Under the pieces are notes generated by a model that was not told the DNA's origin, searched no databases, and was given only the letters and a program-made list of their open reading frames with translations. Below are positions 1 through 11,107 of a stretch of 64,000 nucleotides of DNA, piece after piece. Origin of the DNA: Arthrobacter terricola (GTDB lineage: Bacteria; Actinomycetota; Actinomycetes; Actinomycetales; Micrococcaceae); assembly GCF_004354015.1 (NCBI RefSeq), contig NZ_SMRU01000012.1, positions 91,643 to 155,642 of the forward strand, written 5' to 3'. The position numbers and the translations under genes were made by a program. Position 1 is the stretch's first letter. Every line of letters starts with the position of its first letter.

Positions 1-1782
1 CTCGGCAGCCAACTTGTCCACCTCCGGTTGAGCCTGCTTCCAGTTGCCCGGAGCGCTGGCGCGGACGCGGACGGCGTCGATCACATCGGCGTTGGAAGTG
101 TAGCCGCGGGCCGCAGCCAAACCGTAGTAGTCGGTAATGGCGCCTGCGGACTGGCTGACGAGGCCGGTGGCGCTCAACGACGGCTTGAGGACATCGGCGG
201 CCGTGCTGTTGCCCGAACCATCCTTCTCAAGGGTCATCGGAGCGGGATCGTAGCCACCCAAGGGCAGTTTGTTGACGTCGCCTGCGGCCTTCTGGATCTG
301 GGCCGGATCGAATGTCCCGTAGACCATGGGCAAGGGAGTGGCAGGCTTGGAACCGGTCGCGAGGTTGTCGCGGTAAGAGCGTTCCTGCACCGGCGTGCGC
401 TGGGCCTGGTCCACGATTGCCCCGAAGGCAGACTTCTCGGGCAACTTGTTGACCGTCACCCAGTCGCCGGGGGTGGCGGATTTTTGGACCGCGCCGTTGG
501 CAGATGTGTCGCCATCCTTGTACTTGGGCGCGGCGGCGAAGTCTGTGGTCCACTGCGCCGGCTGGTACAGGCCCTGGCTGAAGTTGCCGGTGTTCCCGAG
601 CAATTGGCTGTGGTCCGTGGACCCGGGCCATTCGAGCGCGAACGGCGAACGTGAAACGAATGGCAGGTAGTCCTTGTCCAAGGAACGCGAGACCGTGCCC
701 ACGTCCTTGATGACCTTGCCCGAATCGTCGATTTCTTGGATCTTCACCGAGTACTTGAGGTCAAGCGACGTGCCCTGGCGGACAATCAGCGGAATCGCCT
801 GCGATGAATCGGTGAGCTGCCCCGCGAGCTTGGCCTGCTGGTACTGGGTCATGAGCGGCGCCCAATACTTTAGCTTCACGCCGAGGAAGTCCGGGCCGTC
901 CTCGAGTTCCTGCTGCGTGGGGCTCTTGGCGAAGAGCTGCTCGAAGTAGCGTCCGATCGCCCCTGCATTCCGGGCATCGGCAGGCGGTGCCTTCTGCAAA
1001 GGCGCCAGGAAGTCACCCGCCGAGCCGAGGAGGGCGCGTTCGGCGGTGGGGTCGACGGCGACCACGGACTCGGTCACTTGGGGAGCCATCGGCAGCGCCA
1101 CTGAAAGGTTGAACAGATTGTGCTCGGAACCGCCCGCCGGTGCCGGGAACTTGATGCCGGTCTCCCCCGCGGGACCGGTGATCTGGATGCTCTTGCCGCC
1201 GGCCGTCTGTTGCTCGACAACCTTTCCCTTGCCCAGGGTGCCCTCTGCGCTGGTGGTGAACAGGGTGTGGTCGGAGACTCCGTCCGAACTCACGGCGGTT
1301 GCCGTCAGCCGGTATTTCTTGGGTTGGTCGGAAAGGACCGATTCCGGGGCCGGCCAGTTCTTGGCATCCGTTCCGGTCGGGTCTCCCGCGGTGGCCCCGC
1401 CGGCAAGGCCGGCGTTGTAGCCCAGGTAGTCCATTGCGTCGAGCCGGGGCGTCTCCAGGTTCTGGGTGACACGCGAAACGAGGCTGATCGGTGCGGCGAC
1501 CGACGTGCCGTCGAGGCCACGGATCTTTTCAAGCTGCTGGAAGCTGATTCCGCCTTGGCCGGTAGCGATATCCGGCTGGATGAGCTGGCCGCTGTCCTTG
1601 GAATTGGCCGACTTGGCCTGCACAAGGATGTCGTACAAACCGCGTGAATTTTCATCCACCGTCCGGTTGAGCGCAGCCTGCGATTGGGTCTGGATGAATA
1701 CGGACAAGCACATGGCGACGATCAAAATGGCCGCGGTCAGCAGCAGCACACGGCTTCTGATGAACCTCTGGACGGCGTTCAT
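1..1782 (-). CDS. FtsX-like ABC transporter permease, partial (C-terminus off the left edge)
   Basis: An open frame of 594 codons runs from ATG 1782 to base 1 with no stop, so the C-terminal part lies outside the window. The protein starts MNAVQRFIRSRVLLL and has one membrane helix at residues 11-33, followed by a very long, polar, extracytoplasmic-looking region with no further membrane segment. The last visible residues (VRVRASAPGNWKQAQPEV) resemble the stretch before the permease core of MacB/FtsX-type permeases, so the transmembrane core would follow. A GGGAGC ribosome site lies 5-6 bases before the ATG. The partner ATPase is not visible and would be expected to the left. Family assignment is by motif recognition only; a large secreted-domain membrane protein of another family is possible. 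Confidence 0.6.
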   Translation of the reverse strand, partial: MNAVQRFIRSRVLLLTAAILIVAMCLSVFIQTQSQAALNRTVDENSRGLYDILVQAKSANSKDSGQLIQPDIATGQGGISFQQLEKIRGLDGTSVAAPISLVSRVTQNLETPRLDAMDYLGYNAGLAGGATAGDPTGTDAKNWPAPESVLSDQPKKYRLTATAVSSDGVSDHTLFTTSAEGTLGKGKVVEQQTAGGKSIQITGPAGETGIKFPAPAGGSEHNLFNLSVALPMAPQVTESVVAVDPTAERALLGSAGDFLAPLQKAPPADARNAGAIGRYFEQLFAKSPTQQELEDGPDFLGVKLKYWAPLMTQYQQAKLAGQLTDSSQAIPLIVRQGTSLDLKYSVKIQEIDDSGKVIKDVGTVSRSLDKDYLPFVSRSPFALEWPGSTDHSQLLGNTGNFSQGLYQPAQWTTDFAAAPKYKDGDTSANGAVQKSATPGDWVTVNKLPEKSAFGAIVDQAQRTPVQERSYRDNLATGSKPATPLPMVYGTFDPAQIQKAAGDVNKLPLGGYDPAPMTLEKDGSGNSTAADVLKPSLSATGLVSQSAGAITDYYGLAAARGYTSNADVIDAVRVRASAPGNWKQAQPEVDKLAAE

Positions 1783-1994
1783 AGGGCTCCCTGAGTCCTG
1801 GATTGCGGGCGTGCACACAGCTCTCCCTGGATCCATGCAAGGCAAAAGGAATCCACCGGGCGTGTGTAAAAGGTATTGGCCGGCCTGCCGCCGGATCCGA
1901 ATTTCGGACCAAGCCATTGTAGGCAGACCGGCCAACTATCTGTGTCCGGTGTGAACCCGGGCACATTTTGCTACCGCGAACGCGGAAAGAGAGG

Positions 1995-3590
1995 TTAGTC
2001 CTCCAGGTCCACTTCCCGGACCATCTCAGCGCCGATGCCGGCCTTGATGGCCTCGAGCACCTGCTGGGGCACAGAGCTGTCGATCGTCAGCAGCGCGAGA
2101 ACCTGGCCGCCTTCGCTCTGGCGGGCAACCTGCATGCCGCCGATGTTGATGTTGTTCATGCCGAGGATGTGCCCGATGGTGCCGATCACGCCGGGACGGT
2201 CCGCGTAGGAAACCACCACGAGGTGCTCGCTGATCGGGATTTCGACGTCGTAGCCGTTGACGCCGACCAGCTTCTGGACCTGCTTGGGTCCCGTGAGGGT
2301 ACCGGCCACTGAAATCTGCGAGCCATCGCTCAATGCGCCGCGGATGGTCAGGACGTTCCGGTAGTCCTCCGCTTCCGCCGTGGTGATCAGGCGGGTGTTG
2401 ATTCCACGCTGCTCGGCGATCACGGGAGCGTTGACGTAGGAGACCTGCTCAGTGACGACGTCGGCGAAGACACCCTTGAGCGCGGCAAGCTCGAGAACCT
2501 TAACGTCCAGGCTGGAGATTTCGCCGGCAACCTCGACGTCGATCTGGGTCAGGGAGGCATGGGTGAGCGCGGTGAAGATGCGGCCGAGCTTCTCGATGAG
2601 CGGGATGCCGGGGCGCACGTCGGAGGCGATGACGCCGCCGGCAACGTTGACCGCGTCCGGAACGAGTTCGCCGGCAAGTGCGAGCCGCACGGACTTCGCG
2701 ACGGAAACGCCGGCCTTTTCCTGGGCTTCATCAGTGGAAGCGCCCAAGTGGGGCGTGACGATGACGTTGTCCATGCCGAAGAACGGGAGGTCGGTGCTCG
2801 GCTCCTTGACGAAGACGTCAATGCCGGCACCGGCGATTTGGCCATCCTGGAGCGCCTCGTGGAGGGCGGCTTCGTCGATCAGTCCACCGCGGGCAACGTT
2901 GACCACGTATGCCGTTTCCTTCATCTTCTTGAAGGCATCCGCGCCCAGCATGCCCACCGTTTCCGGGGTCTTGGGCATGTGGATGGTGATGAAGTCGGAT
3001 TTCTCCAGCAGTTCGTCCAGGGTGACGAGCTTGACGCCGAGCTGCGCTGCCCGGGCAGAGGTGATGTAGGGGTCGTACGCCAGGATCTCGGTCTCGAAGC
3101 CCTGCAAACGGGCCGCCACAAGGGCTCCGATGCGGCCAAGGCCGATGATGCCGATCTTCTTCTCGAAGAGCTCGATGCCTGTGTACTTCGAGCGCTTCCA
3201 TTCGCCGCCCTTGAGGGCGGAGCTCGCCTGCGGGATGTGGCGGGCAAGGCTAAGGATGTGGCCGACCGTCAGTTCGGCTGCGGAGACGATGTTCGACGTC
3301 GGGGCGTTGACTACCATGACACCGGCCTGGGTCGCGGCCTTGATGTCCACGTTGTCGAGGCCGACGCCTGCGCGGGCAATGATCTTGAGGTTCTTGGCTG
3401 CGGCTATTGCTTCCGCGTCAACCTGGGTAGCTGAACGCACCAGGATTGCGTCGACGTCGACAATTGCGGAGAGCAGCTGGGAACGGTCCGCACCGTCGGT
3501 TTGGCGGATCTCGAAATCCGGACCAAGGGCCTCGATCGTGGCGGGCGAAAGTTCCTCGGCGAGGAGTACTACTGGCTTGGTGCTAGTCAC
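1995..3590 (-). CDS. serA: D-3-phosphoglycerate dehydrogenase
   Basis: It oxidises 3-phosphoglycerate to 3-phosphohydroxypyruvate with NAD, the first step of serine synthesis in the cytosol. The 531-aa product has the substrate-binding half, the Rossmann motif GLGRIGALVAARL near residue 150, the 2-hydroxyacid dehydrogenase stretch NVARGGLIDE, the catalytic-His region near TPHLGAST, an intervening domain (about 330-455) and a C-terminal ACT domain starting near VVVSYADRPGVIGTIG. This is the long, serine-regulated form typical of actinobacteria. The start is GTG 3590 (MTSTKPVVLL), with AGAGGT a few bases upstream. It lies downstream of ilvC on the same strand but behind a strong palindrome, so it probably has its own promoter. 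Confidence 0.96.
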   Translation of the reverse strand: MTSTKPVVLLAEELSPATIEALGPDFEIRQTDGADRSQLLSAIVDVDAILVRSATQVDAEAIAAAKNLKIIARAGVGLDNVDIKAATQAGVMVVNAPTSNIVSAAELTVGHILSLARHIPQASSALKGGEWKRSKYTGIELFEKKIGIIGLGRIGALVAARLQGFETEILAYDPYITSARAAQLGVKLVTLDELLEKSDFITIHMPKTPETVGMLGADAFKKMKETAYVVNVARGGLIDEAALHEALQDGQIAGAGIDVFVKEPSTDLPFFGMDNVIVTPHLGASTDEAQEKAGVSVAKSVRLALAGELVPDAVNVAGGVIASDVRPGIPLIEKLGRIFTALTHASLTQIDVEVAGEISSLDVKVLELAALKGVFADVVTEQVSYVNAPVIAEQRGINTRLITTAEAEDYRNVLTIRGALSDGSQISVAGTLTGPKQVQKLVGVNGYDVEIPISEHLVVVSYADRPGVIGTIGHILGMNNINIGGMQVARQSEGGQVLALLTIDSSVPQQVLEAIKAGIGAEMVREVDLED

Positions 3591-3654
3591 CGGTGACCTC
3601 TTTAGCTCTCTTTTTTCAGGTGGGGTTTTGGTGAAACGATTCCGTAACGACGAA

Positions 3655-3682
3655 GGCCGGACCCGGTATACCGGGTCCGGCC
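3655..3682 (-). terminator. Perfect 28-bp palindrome between ilvC and serA
   Basis: The 28 bases read identically on both strands: GGCCGGACCCGG, TATA-like centre, then the complement. On the minus strand this forms a very stable hairpin about 100 bases after the ilvC stop, followed by TTCGTCGTT, which is only moderately T-rich. The likely role is to end the ilvBNC transcript before serA. The full symmetry also allows a protein-binding site. Confidence 0.6.
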
Positions 3683-3782
3683 TCCATGCCGGGCGGCTTC
3701 TTTTCGAGCCTATCCCGTACGGCGTTCTTTGTTTAATTGCTACGGCAACTGCCGCACCGCAAAGATCCCTGGGTGAAGGGGC

Positions 3783-5413
<1,631 letters not shown>

Positions 5414-5416
5414 GGC

Positions 5417-7318
5417 TTAGTCCTCCTCTTCCCATTCCGGGGTCATGTTGCGGGCAACCTGGATCTGGTCATTGGAAACACCGGAGGGGACCATCGGCCA
5501 CACCATGGAGTTCGGGCTGACCACAAAGTCGATGACCACGGGGCGGTCATTGATCTCCAGGGCTTTCTGGATGGTGGCGTCGATGTCTTCGTCCCGCTCG
5601 CAGCGCAACGCCGCACAGCCGTAGGCATCTGCCAGCTTGACGAAGTCCGGGATCCGGATGGTGTCGTGGCCGGTGTTGAGGTCGGTGTTCGAGTAGCGGC
5701 CCTCGTAGAAGAGGGTCTGCCACTGGCGCACCATGCCCAGCGAGGAGTTGTTGATGATGGCAACCTTGATGGGGATGTTGTTGATCGCGCAGGTTGCCAG
5801 TTCCTGGTTGGTCATCTGGAAGCAGCCGTCGCCGTCGATCGCCCAGACCACACGGTCCGGCGCGCCGACTTTGGCGCCCATGGCTGCCGGCACCGCATAG
5901 CCCATGGTTCCGGCGCCGCCGGAATTCAGCCAGGCGTGCGGACGCTCGTACTTGATGAATTGGGCAGCCCACATCTGGTGCTGGCCGACGCCGGCAACGT
6001 AGATGCCCTCCGGACCCGTGAGCTTGCCGATGCGTTCAATAACGCGTTGCGGAGCGCTGAGTCCGTCTTCCGGTTCAGTCCAGCCCAACGGGTATGTCTC
6101 GCGCAGGTTATTGAGGAATGCCCACCAAGCGTCGAGGTCAGGGGTTCCGGACTGTTCGAAGGCGGCCCTGACCGCTTCGGTCAGTTCCGGAATGATTTCC
6201 TTGACGGAGCCGACGATCGGCACATCCGCGATGCGGTTCTTGGAAATCTCGGCGGGGTCGATGTCAGCGTGGATGATCTTGGCATGCGGAGCGAACGTGC
6301 TCAAGATGCCGGTCACACGGTCGTCGAACCGAGCGCCGAGGGTGATCAGCAGGTCAGACTGCTGCAGGGCGGTGACCGCGGACACCGTTCCGTGCATTCC
6401 GGGCATCCCAACGTGCTGGGGGTGCGAATCCGGGAATGCGCCGCGGGCCATGAGGGTGGTCACCACGGGCGCGCCGGTCAGTTCAGCCAGTTCCCGCAGT
6501 TCAGCCGATGCGTGGCCCTTGACCACGCCGCCGCCCACGTACAGGACCGGCTTGCTTGCTGCCGCGATCAACCGGGCGGCCTCACGAACCTGCTTGTTGT
6601 GGCCGCGGACTACCGGGCGGTAGCCGGGCAGGTCGATCTTTGGCGGCCAGGAGAAGGTCATGGTGCCTTGCTGCGCGTTCTTAGCGATGTCCACAAGCAC
6701 CGGACCCGGGCGGCCCGTGCTGGCGAGGTGGAAAGCCTCCGCCATGACATGCGGAATATCGTTGGGGTCCGTCACCAGGAAGGAGTGCTTGGTGATCGGC
6801 ATGGTGATGCCGACGATGTCCGCTTCCTGGAAGGCATCCGTACCGATGACGGAGGCCGACACCTGGCCGGTAATGGCCACAAGCGGCACGGAGTCCATGT
6901 GGGCATCCATGATGGCGGTAACGAGGTTGGTGGCTCCAGGACCGGATGTGGCGATGCAGACGCCTACCCGTCCGGTAACCATGGCGTAGCCTTGGGCTGC
7001 GTGGCCGGCTCCCTGTTCGTGACGGACCAGGACGTGATTCATCTTGGAGGCCATCAAGGGGTCGTAGGTGGGGAGGATCGCGCCACCGGGCAAACCAAAA
7101 ATATCGTCGACGCCGAGTTCTTCGAGCGAGCGGACAATAGCTTCCGAGCCGGTCATCACCGTTGGGGGTACAACGTTGTTCGGCCCGAGTACAGGAGAGA
7201 GAGTTGCAGCATTGTCGACGACGGCGTCAGCCGGACGGTCGACCTTTTCCGGAGCTTTGTGCGCTCCAGCGGACTTTGCAGCCATCAGCGAGGGGCTGAT
7301 CGGCGATCCTTTGCTCAT
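5417..7318 (-). CDS. ilvB: Acetolactate synthase large (catalytic) subunit
   Basis: This thiamine-diphosphate, FAD and Mg enzyme condenses two pyruvates to acetolactate, or pyruvate with 2-ketobutyrate. The protein has 633 aa with a proline/alanine-rich N-terminal extension of about 45 residues before [18 protein letters not shown]. The ThDP-activating glutamate region is in [15 protein letters not shown], and the ThDP/Mg motif [19 protein letters not shown] lies near residue 500. ATG 7318 has AGGAAG about 8 bases upstream. It is the first structural gene of ilvBNC, and its 5' leader carries a peptide and terminator (7409-7542), so attenuation by charged branched-chain tRNA is the likely control. 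Confidence 0.97.
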   Translation of the reverse strand: MSKGSPISPSLMAAKSAGAHKAPEKVDRPADAVVDNAATLSPVLGPNNVVPPTVMTGSEAIVRSLEELGVDDIFGLPGGAILPTYDPLMASKMNHVLVRHEQGAGHAAQGYAMVTGRVGVCIATSGPGATNLVTAIMDAHMDSVPLVAITGQVSASVIGTDAFQEADIVGITMPITKHSFLVTDPNDIPHVMAEAFHLASTGRPGPVLVDIAKNAQQGTMTFSWPPKIDLPGYRPVVRGHNKQVREAARLIAAASKPVLYVGGGVVKGHASAELRELAELTGAPVVTTLMARGAFPDSHPQHVGMPGMHGTVSAVTALQQSDLLITLGARFDDRVTGILSTFAPHAKIIHADIDPAEISKNRIADVPIVGSVKEIIPELTEAVRAAFEQSGTPDLDAWWAFLNNLRETYPLGWTEPEDGLSAPQRVIERIGKLTGPEGIYVAGVGQHQMWAAQFIKYERPHAWLNSGGAGTMGYAVPAAMGAKVGAPDRVVWAIDGDGCFQMTNQELATCAINNIPIKVAIINNSSLGMVRQWQTLFYEGRYSNTDLNTGHDTIRIPDFVKLADAYGCAALRCERDEDIDATIQKALEINDRPVVIDFVVSPNSMVWPMVPSGVSNDQIQVARNMTPEWEEED

Positions 7319-7408
7319 CGGACTCTTCCTTTGGGGATCTTCAGTTAGTGAAAGTTACTGCTAGGTACTGCTTGTTCTTGCTAATTGCGCAATCTCCCGG
7401 GGGAAATA

Positions 7409-7444
7409 AAAAAACCCCTCAGCCTTCCGGCTCTTCGAGGGGTT
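7409..7444 (-). terminator. Leader terminator (attenuator) of ilvBNC
   Basis: On the minus strand, AACCCCTC pairs with GAGGGGTT, with an inner AGCC/GGCT pair, and the hairpin is followed directly by a run of T bases ending in ATTT. It lies between the leader-peptide stop (7474) and ilvB ATG (7318), so it can only act to stop transcription before ilvB. Its position right after a valine-rich peptide makes it an attenuator terminator rather than an operon end. Confidence 0.85.
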
Positions 7445-7473
7445 GCGCGTGACGGTTCGTTACCGGGTCGAGG

Positions 7474-7542
7474 CTAGGAAGCCACGCGCTTGGTAAGGAC
7501 GACAGTGCCCACGTTGGCGCCGACAGTAACGAATGCGATCAT
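7474..7542 (-). CDS. Branched-chain leader peptide of ilvBNC
   Basis: This is a 22-residue peptide whose sequence runs MIAFVTVGANVG then TVVLTKRVAS. It has six valines, one leucine and one isoleucine in 22 residues. ATG 7542 is preceded by AGAGGGA 11 bases upstream. The stop lies about 30 bases before an intrinsic terminator and about 155 bases before ilvB. Leader peptides rich in regulatory codons before ilvB are known in actinobacteria. Ribosome stalling at Val codons when charged tRNA-Val is scarce would favour an antiterminator. The antiterminator pairing was not worked out here. Confidence 0.7.
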   Translation of the reverse strand: MIAFVTVGANVGTVVLTKRVAS

Positions 7543-7638
7543 GCGTTCAGTGTTCCCTCTTTGTGAGATAGGTGTCAAACGCCCTACCCTCGATCTCACT
7601 ATGTGGACCTCGCTGTCCAAAAGCTGGGCACAACGAAC

Positions 7639-7667
7639 CGGCGATGCGACCCTCGGCCGCATCGCCG
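7639..7667 (-). terminator. Hairpin downstream of ilvD
   Basis: Ten-base arms (CGGCGATGCG and its complement) enclose a 9-base loop, starting 10 bases after the ilvD stop on the minus strand. The following bases GTTCGTTGT are only weakly T-rich, so termination may be partial. It separates ilvD from the ilvB leader. Confidence 0.5.
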
Positions 7668-7676
7668 GCGCGGGAA

Positions 7677-9398
7677 TTAGCCGCAGTATGCGCCAGTGGA
7701 TGCGCTATGCACCAGCTTGGCGTATTTGGCAAGCACTCCCTTGGTGAACTTCGCCGGAAGGGGCTCCCAGCCTTGCTTGCGCGATTCGAGCTCTGCTTCG
7801 TCTACGAGGAGGTCGAACGAACGGGCAGCAATATCCACCCGGATGCGGTCCCCGTCCTTCACGAAGGCGATCGGGCCGCCGTCGACCGCTTCCGGCGCAA
7901 CGTGACCAATGCAGAGACCGGTAGTGCCCCCCGAGAAGCGGCCGTCCGTCAGGAGCAGGACGTCCTTGCCAAGCCCGGCACCCTTGATGGCACCGGTGAT
8001 TGCAAGCATCTCCCGCATTCCAGGCCCGCCCTTCGGCCCTTCATACCGGATCACTACGACGTCGCCGGCCTTGATCTCACCGTTGTCAAGCGCATCGAGG
8101 GCACCTTGTTCACGCTCGAAAACGCGGGCTGTGCCTTCAAACACATCGGCGTCGAAACCGGCGCTCTTGACCACGGCACCTTCCGGCGCCATGGAACCGT
8201 GCAGGATGGTGATGCCGCCGGTCTTGTGGATCGGGTTGTCCAGGGCGCGAAGGATCTTGCCGTCGAGGTCCGGCGGGTTGATGGCGGCCAGGTTCTCGGC
8301 AAGGGTCTTGCCGGTCACGGTGAGGCAATCGCCGTGCAGCAGCCCGGCGTCGAGCAGTGCTCGCATGATGACCGGCACGCCGCCGATCTTGTCGACGTCG
8401 GTCATCACGTAGCGGCCGAATGGCTTGAGGTCGCCCAGGTGCGGGATCTTGTCGCCGACGCGGTTGAAGTCGTCCAAGGTCAATTCGACGTTCGCCTCAC
8501 GGGCGATCGCGAGCAAGTGGAGGACGGCGTTGGTGGAACCGCCGAAGGCCATGGTGACCGCGATGGCGTTTTCGAACGCCTTCTTGGTCATGATGTCCCG
8601 CGCCGTAATGCCGAGGCGGAGCAGGTTGACCACCGCTTCGCCGGACTTGCGTGCAAAATCATCACGACGGCGGTCTGCCGACGGTGGCGCTGCGGAACCC
8701 GGCAGGGACATGCCAAGGGCTTCGCCGATGCACGCCATGGTGTTGGCCGTGTACATGCCGCCGCACGCACCCTCACCCGGACAGATCGCCTTTTCGATCC
8801 GGTCCAGGTCCTCGCGGCTCATCTTGCCTGCCGCGCACGCGCCAACGGCTTCGAAGGCGTCGATGAGCGTGACTTCCTTCTCGGAGCCGTCCTCAAGCTT
8901 GACCCAGCCCGGCATGATGGAGCCCGCGTAGAGGAAGACGCTGGCGAGGTCGAGGCGCGCGGCCGCCATCAGCATTCCCGGCAGGGATTTGTCACAACCG
9001 GCGAGCAGGACGGAACCGTCGATGCGTTCGGCTTGCATGACCGTTTCGACGGAGTCGGCGATGACTTCGCGGGAAACGAGCGAAAAGTGCATGCCCTCGT
9101 GTCCCATCGAAATACCGTCGGAAACGGAAATTGTTCCGAATTGCATCGGGAAACCGCCACCGGCGTGAACGCCTTCCTTGGCTCCTTGGGCAAGTCGGTT
9201 GAGGGAAAGGTTGCAGGGCGTGATTTCGTTCCACGAACTCGCGACGCCGATTTGGGGCTTTGCGAAGTCGTCGTCGCCCATGCCTACTGCCCGGAACATT
9301 CCGCGCGCCGGGGCGGCGTGTATGCCGTCCGTTACAACCCGGCTCCGTGGCTTGATGTCAGGCTTGCTGTCAGTCGCACTTGGGGTTTGGTCACTCAT
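7677..9398 (-). CDS. ilvD: Dihydroxy-acid dehydratase
   Basis: It dehydrates 2,3-dihydroxy-isovalerate and 2,3-dihydroxy-3-methylvalerate to the 2-keto acids, the third step of branched-chain synthesis, using an Fe-S cluster. Visible cysteines fit cluster binding: [16 protein letters not shown] and [18 protein letters not shown]-terminal motifs [23 protein letters not shown] (quoted in part: [16 protein letters not shown]) are typical of the IlvD/Edd family. The frame is open to 9467. ATG 9398 ([12 protein letters not shown], 573 aa) fits the family length; an in-frame GTG at 9404 is an alternative, and neither has a strong ribosome site. It lies upstream of the ilvBNC leader on the same strand. 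Confidence 0.95.
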   Translation of the reverse strand: MSDQTPSATDSKPDIKPRSRVVTDGIHAAPARGMFRAVGMGDDDFAKPQIGVASSWNEITPCNLSLNRLAQGAKEGVHAGGGFPMQFGTISVSDGISMGHEGMHFSLVSREVIADSVETVMQAERIDGSVLLAGCDKSLPGMLMAAARLDLASVFLYAGSIMPGWVKLEDGSEKEVTLIDAFEAVGACAAGKMSREDLDRIEKAICPGEGACGGMYTANTMACIGEALGMSLPGSAAPPSADRRRDDFARKSGEAVVNLLRLGITARDIMTKKAFENAIAVTMAFGGSTNAVLHLLAIAREANVELTLDDFNRVGDKIPHLGDLKPFGRYVMTDVDKIGGVPVIMRALLDAGLLHGDCLTVTGKTLAENLAAINPPDLDGKILRALDNPIHKTGGITILHGSMAPEGAVVKSAGFDADVFEGTARVFEREQGALDALDNGEIKAGDVVVIRYEGPKGGPGMREMLAITGAIKGAGLGKDVLLLTDGRFSGGTTGLCIGHVAPEAVDGGPIAFVKDGDRIRVDIAARSFDLLVDEAELESRKQGWEPLPAKFTKGVLAKYAKLVHSASTGAYCG

Positions 9399-9620
9399 GG
9401 GCACGAGTCTATGGCGCTTGGCTCCAGCTAACGAGCATGCCCGGGGAATTAATGCAAATTCGGCCAATTTCCGTCAATGTTTCATTCGCAGGCAGAAGGT
9501 CCGTTCCGCTTCGGGAAACACATTGCTGCTTGACCGCCATTGACAAAGCTAGACAGCCCCCTGACACGCACGTAACGTCAAATTACGACAACTGCGCCAC
9601 TCGAACAGAAGGGCTCCTCC

Positions 9621-10643
9621 ATGGATTGGTTGATCTGGGCCATCGTTATTGTGTTGATCGTCGCGATTGCATGGTGGCTCTTGAGCCGCAATAACGCGAA
9701 AACATCACAAGCAGGCACCACCACCCCGCCATCGCCGTCGCCAACCGCTGCATCCCCGCAAATGGACTCCACCACCGCGGCGTTGACGGGCTCCGCTCCC
9801 CTGCTGGGAACGGCAGTCCCCTCCGAACAAGCCCTCGACGAGACGCGTCCCGCCCAAAAAGCAGCGGACGCAGAACCGCAGGTCGAACCCCAGGCCGAGC
9901 CGAAGGGGACGCAACAGGACGGATTCGACGTCGACGATTGGGAGGGGCCTGACGGAGCCGCGGAATCCAGAACGGTAGCTCCCACGGAAGAACCACTTGC
10001 CGGAATGGTCGGTGAAGAACCCGTCATCGAAGAGCCCCAGCTCGACGAACCAGTCCTGTCCGAAAGCGTTCCCGAACCGGCCACTTCTTCCGCGCCCGAA
10101 CTGGAGCCCGAAGGACTCGAAGGAGGAGTCACTGCCGACGACGTCACCGCCGCGGATTCCGGCCCCTCCGGAAGCACGATGAACGGGGCGGCTCCTGCCG
10201 GCACCGCTTCTGCGACCGACACCGCATCTTCTGCGAACGCAGCGCAACAGGCCGACAGCGCCGAATGGGAAGCCACCTGGAGCGAAGGGAGTGCTCCTGC
10301 GGCGCCCGTCCACCATCGGGAGTACACCGAACCCCACGCCCCGACGCTTCCCGGCGCGGAAACCGCAGCGGCGGAGACGGACGAACCGGCAACCGAGGGC
10401 GGTCAGGCCGCGTCCCTGGGTGGCCATCTCGCCGCGGACAAGCCATACGGTGAGGGTTCTGCAGCTGCCGGTGCGGATGGCAGCGGACCCGAGGGCTACA
10501 CCGTCAAAGGCAACGTGGACACCATGATCTACCACGATGAGGACAGCCCTGCTTACCACGAGATCCAGGCCGGGGTCTGGTTCATTTCAAGCGCCCATGC
10601 CGAGGCCGCCGGATTCCGGCCGCCACGGAGAAGCCGCCGCTGA
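9621..10643 (+). CDS. Single-pass membrane protein with C-terminal sunset domain (ArfC-like)
   Basis: The 340-aa product has one N-terminal membrane helix (residues 3-21, MDWLIWAIVIVLIVAIAWWL) and a very long acidic Pro/Ala/Glu/Thr-rich linker (about 25-285). It ends in a short conserved C-terminal module (about 293-335) with KGNVDTMIYHDEDSPAYHEI and VWFISSAHAEAAGFRPP. That module matches the sunset domain seen in actinobacterial ArfC-type channel accessory proteins. The linker is low-complexity and probably disordered, outside or along the membrane. Function is unknown. A good intrinsic terminator follows at 10667. The gene is monocistronic and divergent from ilvD. Confidence 0.7.
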   Translation: MDWLIWAIVIVLIVAIAWWLLSRNNAKTSQAGTTTPPSPSPTAASPQMDSTTAALTGSAPLLGTAVPSEQALDETRPAQKAADAEPQVEPQAEPKGTQQDGFDVDDWEGPDGAAESRTVAPTEEPLAGMVGEEPVIEEPQLDEPVLSESVPEPATSSAPELEPEGLEGGVTADDVTAADSGPSGSTMNGAAPAGTASATDTASSANAAQQADSAEWEATWSEGSAPAAPVHHREYTEPHAPTLPGAETAAAETDEPATEGGQAASLGGHLAADKPYGEGSAAAGADGSGPEGYTVKGNVDTMIYHDEDSPAYHEIQAGVWFISSAHAEAAGFRPPRRSRR

Positions 10644-10666
10644 ACAGCTCGGCCACGAAACAGGCG

Positions 10667-10706
10667 AAGGCGGGATCCCGGAGCATTCTCCGGCCCCGCC
10701 TTTTGC
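10667..10706 (+). terminator. Intrinsic terminator after the sunset-domain gene
   Basis: AAGGCGGG pairs with CCCGCCTT, with an inner CCGGAG/CTCCGG stem, and is followed by TTTTGCTTGTT. It lies 24 bases after the stop codon at 10643. Confidence 0.85.
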
Positions 10707-10962
10707 TTGTTGATTCACGCCTCGGTGCCCGCGGCTTGTTTCCTGTCCCGGCCCTTCAAGCGCCGGGGTCGGAAACAAGACCCGGGTCGGAAGGACGCGC
10801 AACAACCAAAACCCCGGTTTCGCGCCGCTTTTCAGGCACCTCCCGGAGGCACGGGAACACGCTCCATGTCGATTTCACACTTCGGCAAGTGTCGTGTAGA
10901 GTTACATGTCGTTGCGGAGATCAACGAGGAAGAAAATCCTGCCGAGATCACCATCAACGAAC
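10707..10962. other. Intergenic region with probable tRNA-Lys promoter
   Basis: No gene is visible here; the reading frames that cross this region run into the tRNA. A possible promoter for the tRNA-Lys genes is TTTCAC at 10874-10879 and TAGAGT at 10898-10903 with an 18-base spacer. The spacer contains a short perfect hairpin, ACACTT-CGGC-AAGTGT (10878-10893). The rest (GC-rich with several short CCGG-type repeats) shows nothing I can name. Confidence 0.4.
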
Positions 10963-11038
10963 GCACCTCTAGCTCAATTGGCAGAGCAATTGACTCTTAA
11001 TCAATGGGTTCCGGGTTCAAGTCCCGGGGGGTGCACCA
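10963..11038 (+). tRNA. tRNA-Lys(CTT), copy 1
   Basis: It is 76 bases long with an encoded CCA. The acceptor stem GCACCTC/GGGGTGC has one G-T pair. The anticodon arm is ATTGA, loop CTCTTAA, TCAAT, with anticodon CTT. The T arm GGGTTCAAGTCCC is present. It is identical to the copy at 11108. Confidence 0.97.
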
Positions 11039-11047
11039 AGGGAAGGG

Positions 11048-11083
11048 CCCTTGAACAGCTTCGGCTGCTCAAGGGTTATTTCT
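11048..11083 (+). terminator. Hairpin between the tandem tRNA-Lys genes
   Basis: CCCTTGA-ACAGC pairs with GCTG-CTCAAGGG across a TTCG tetraloop and is followed by TTATTTCTTT. It lies 10 bases after the first tRNA, so it may end part of the transcripts or serve as a processing site. Confidence 0.65.
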
Positions 11084-11107
11084 TTGCGTTGTGAGCAACA
11101 AACAATT

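Noticed and set aside
10703..11094. Several small plus frames running into the first tRNA-Lys
   Set aside because: They read through tRNA bases and have no ribosome site or conserved motif.
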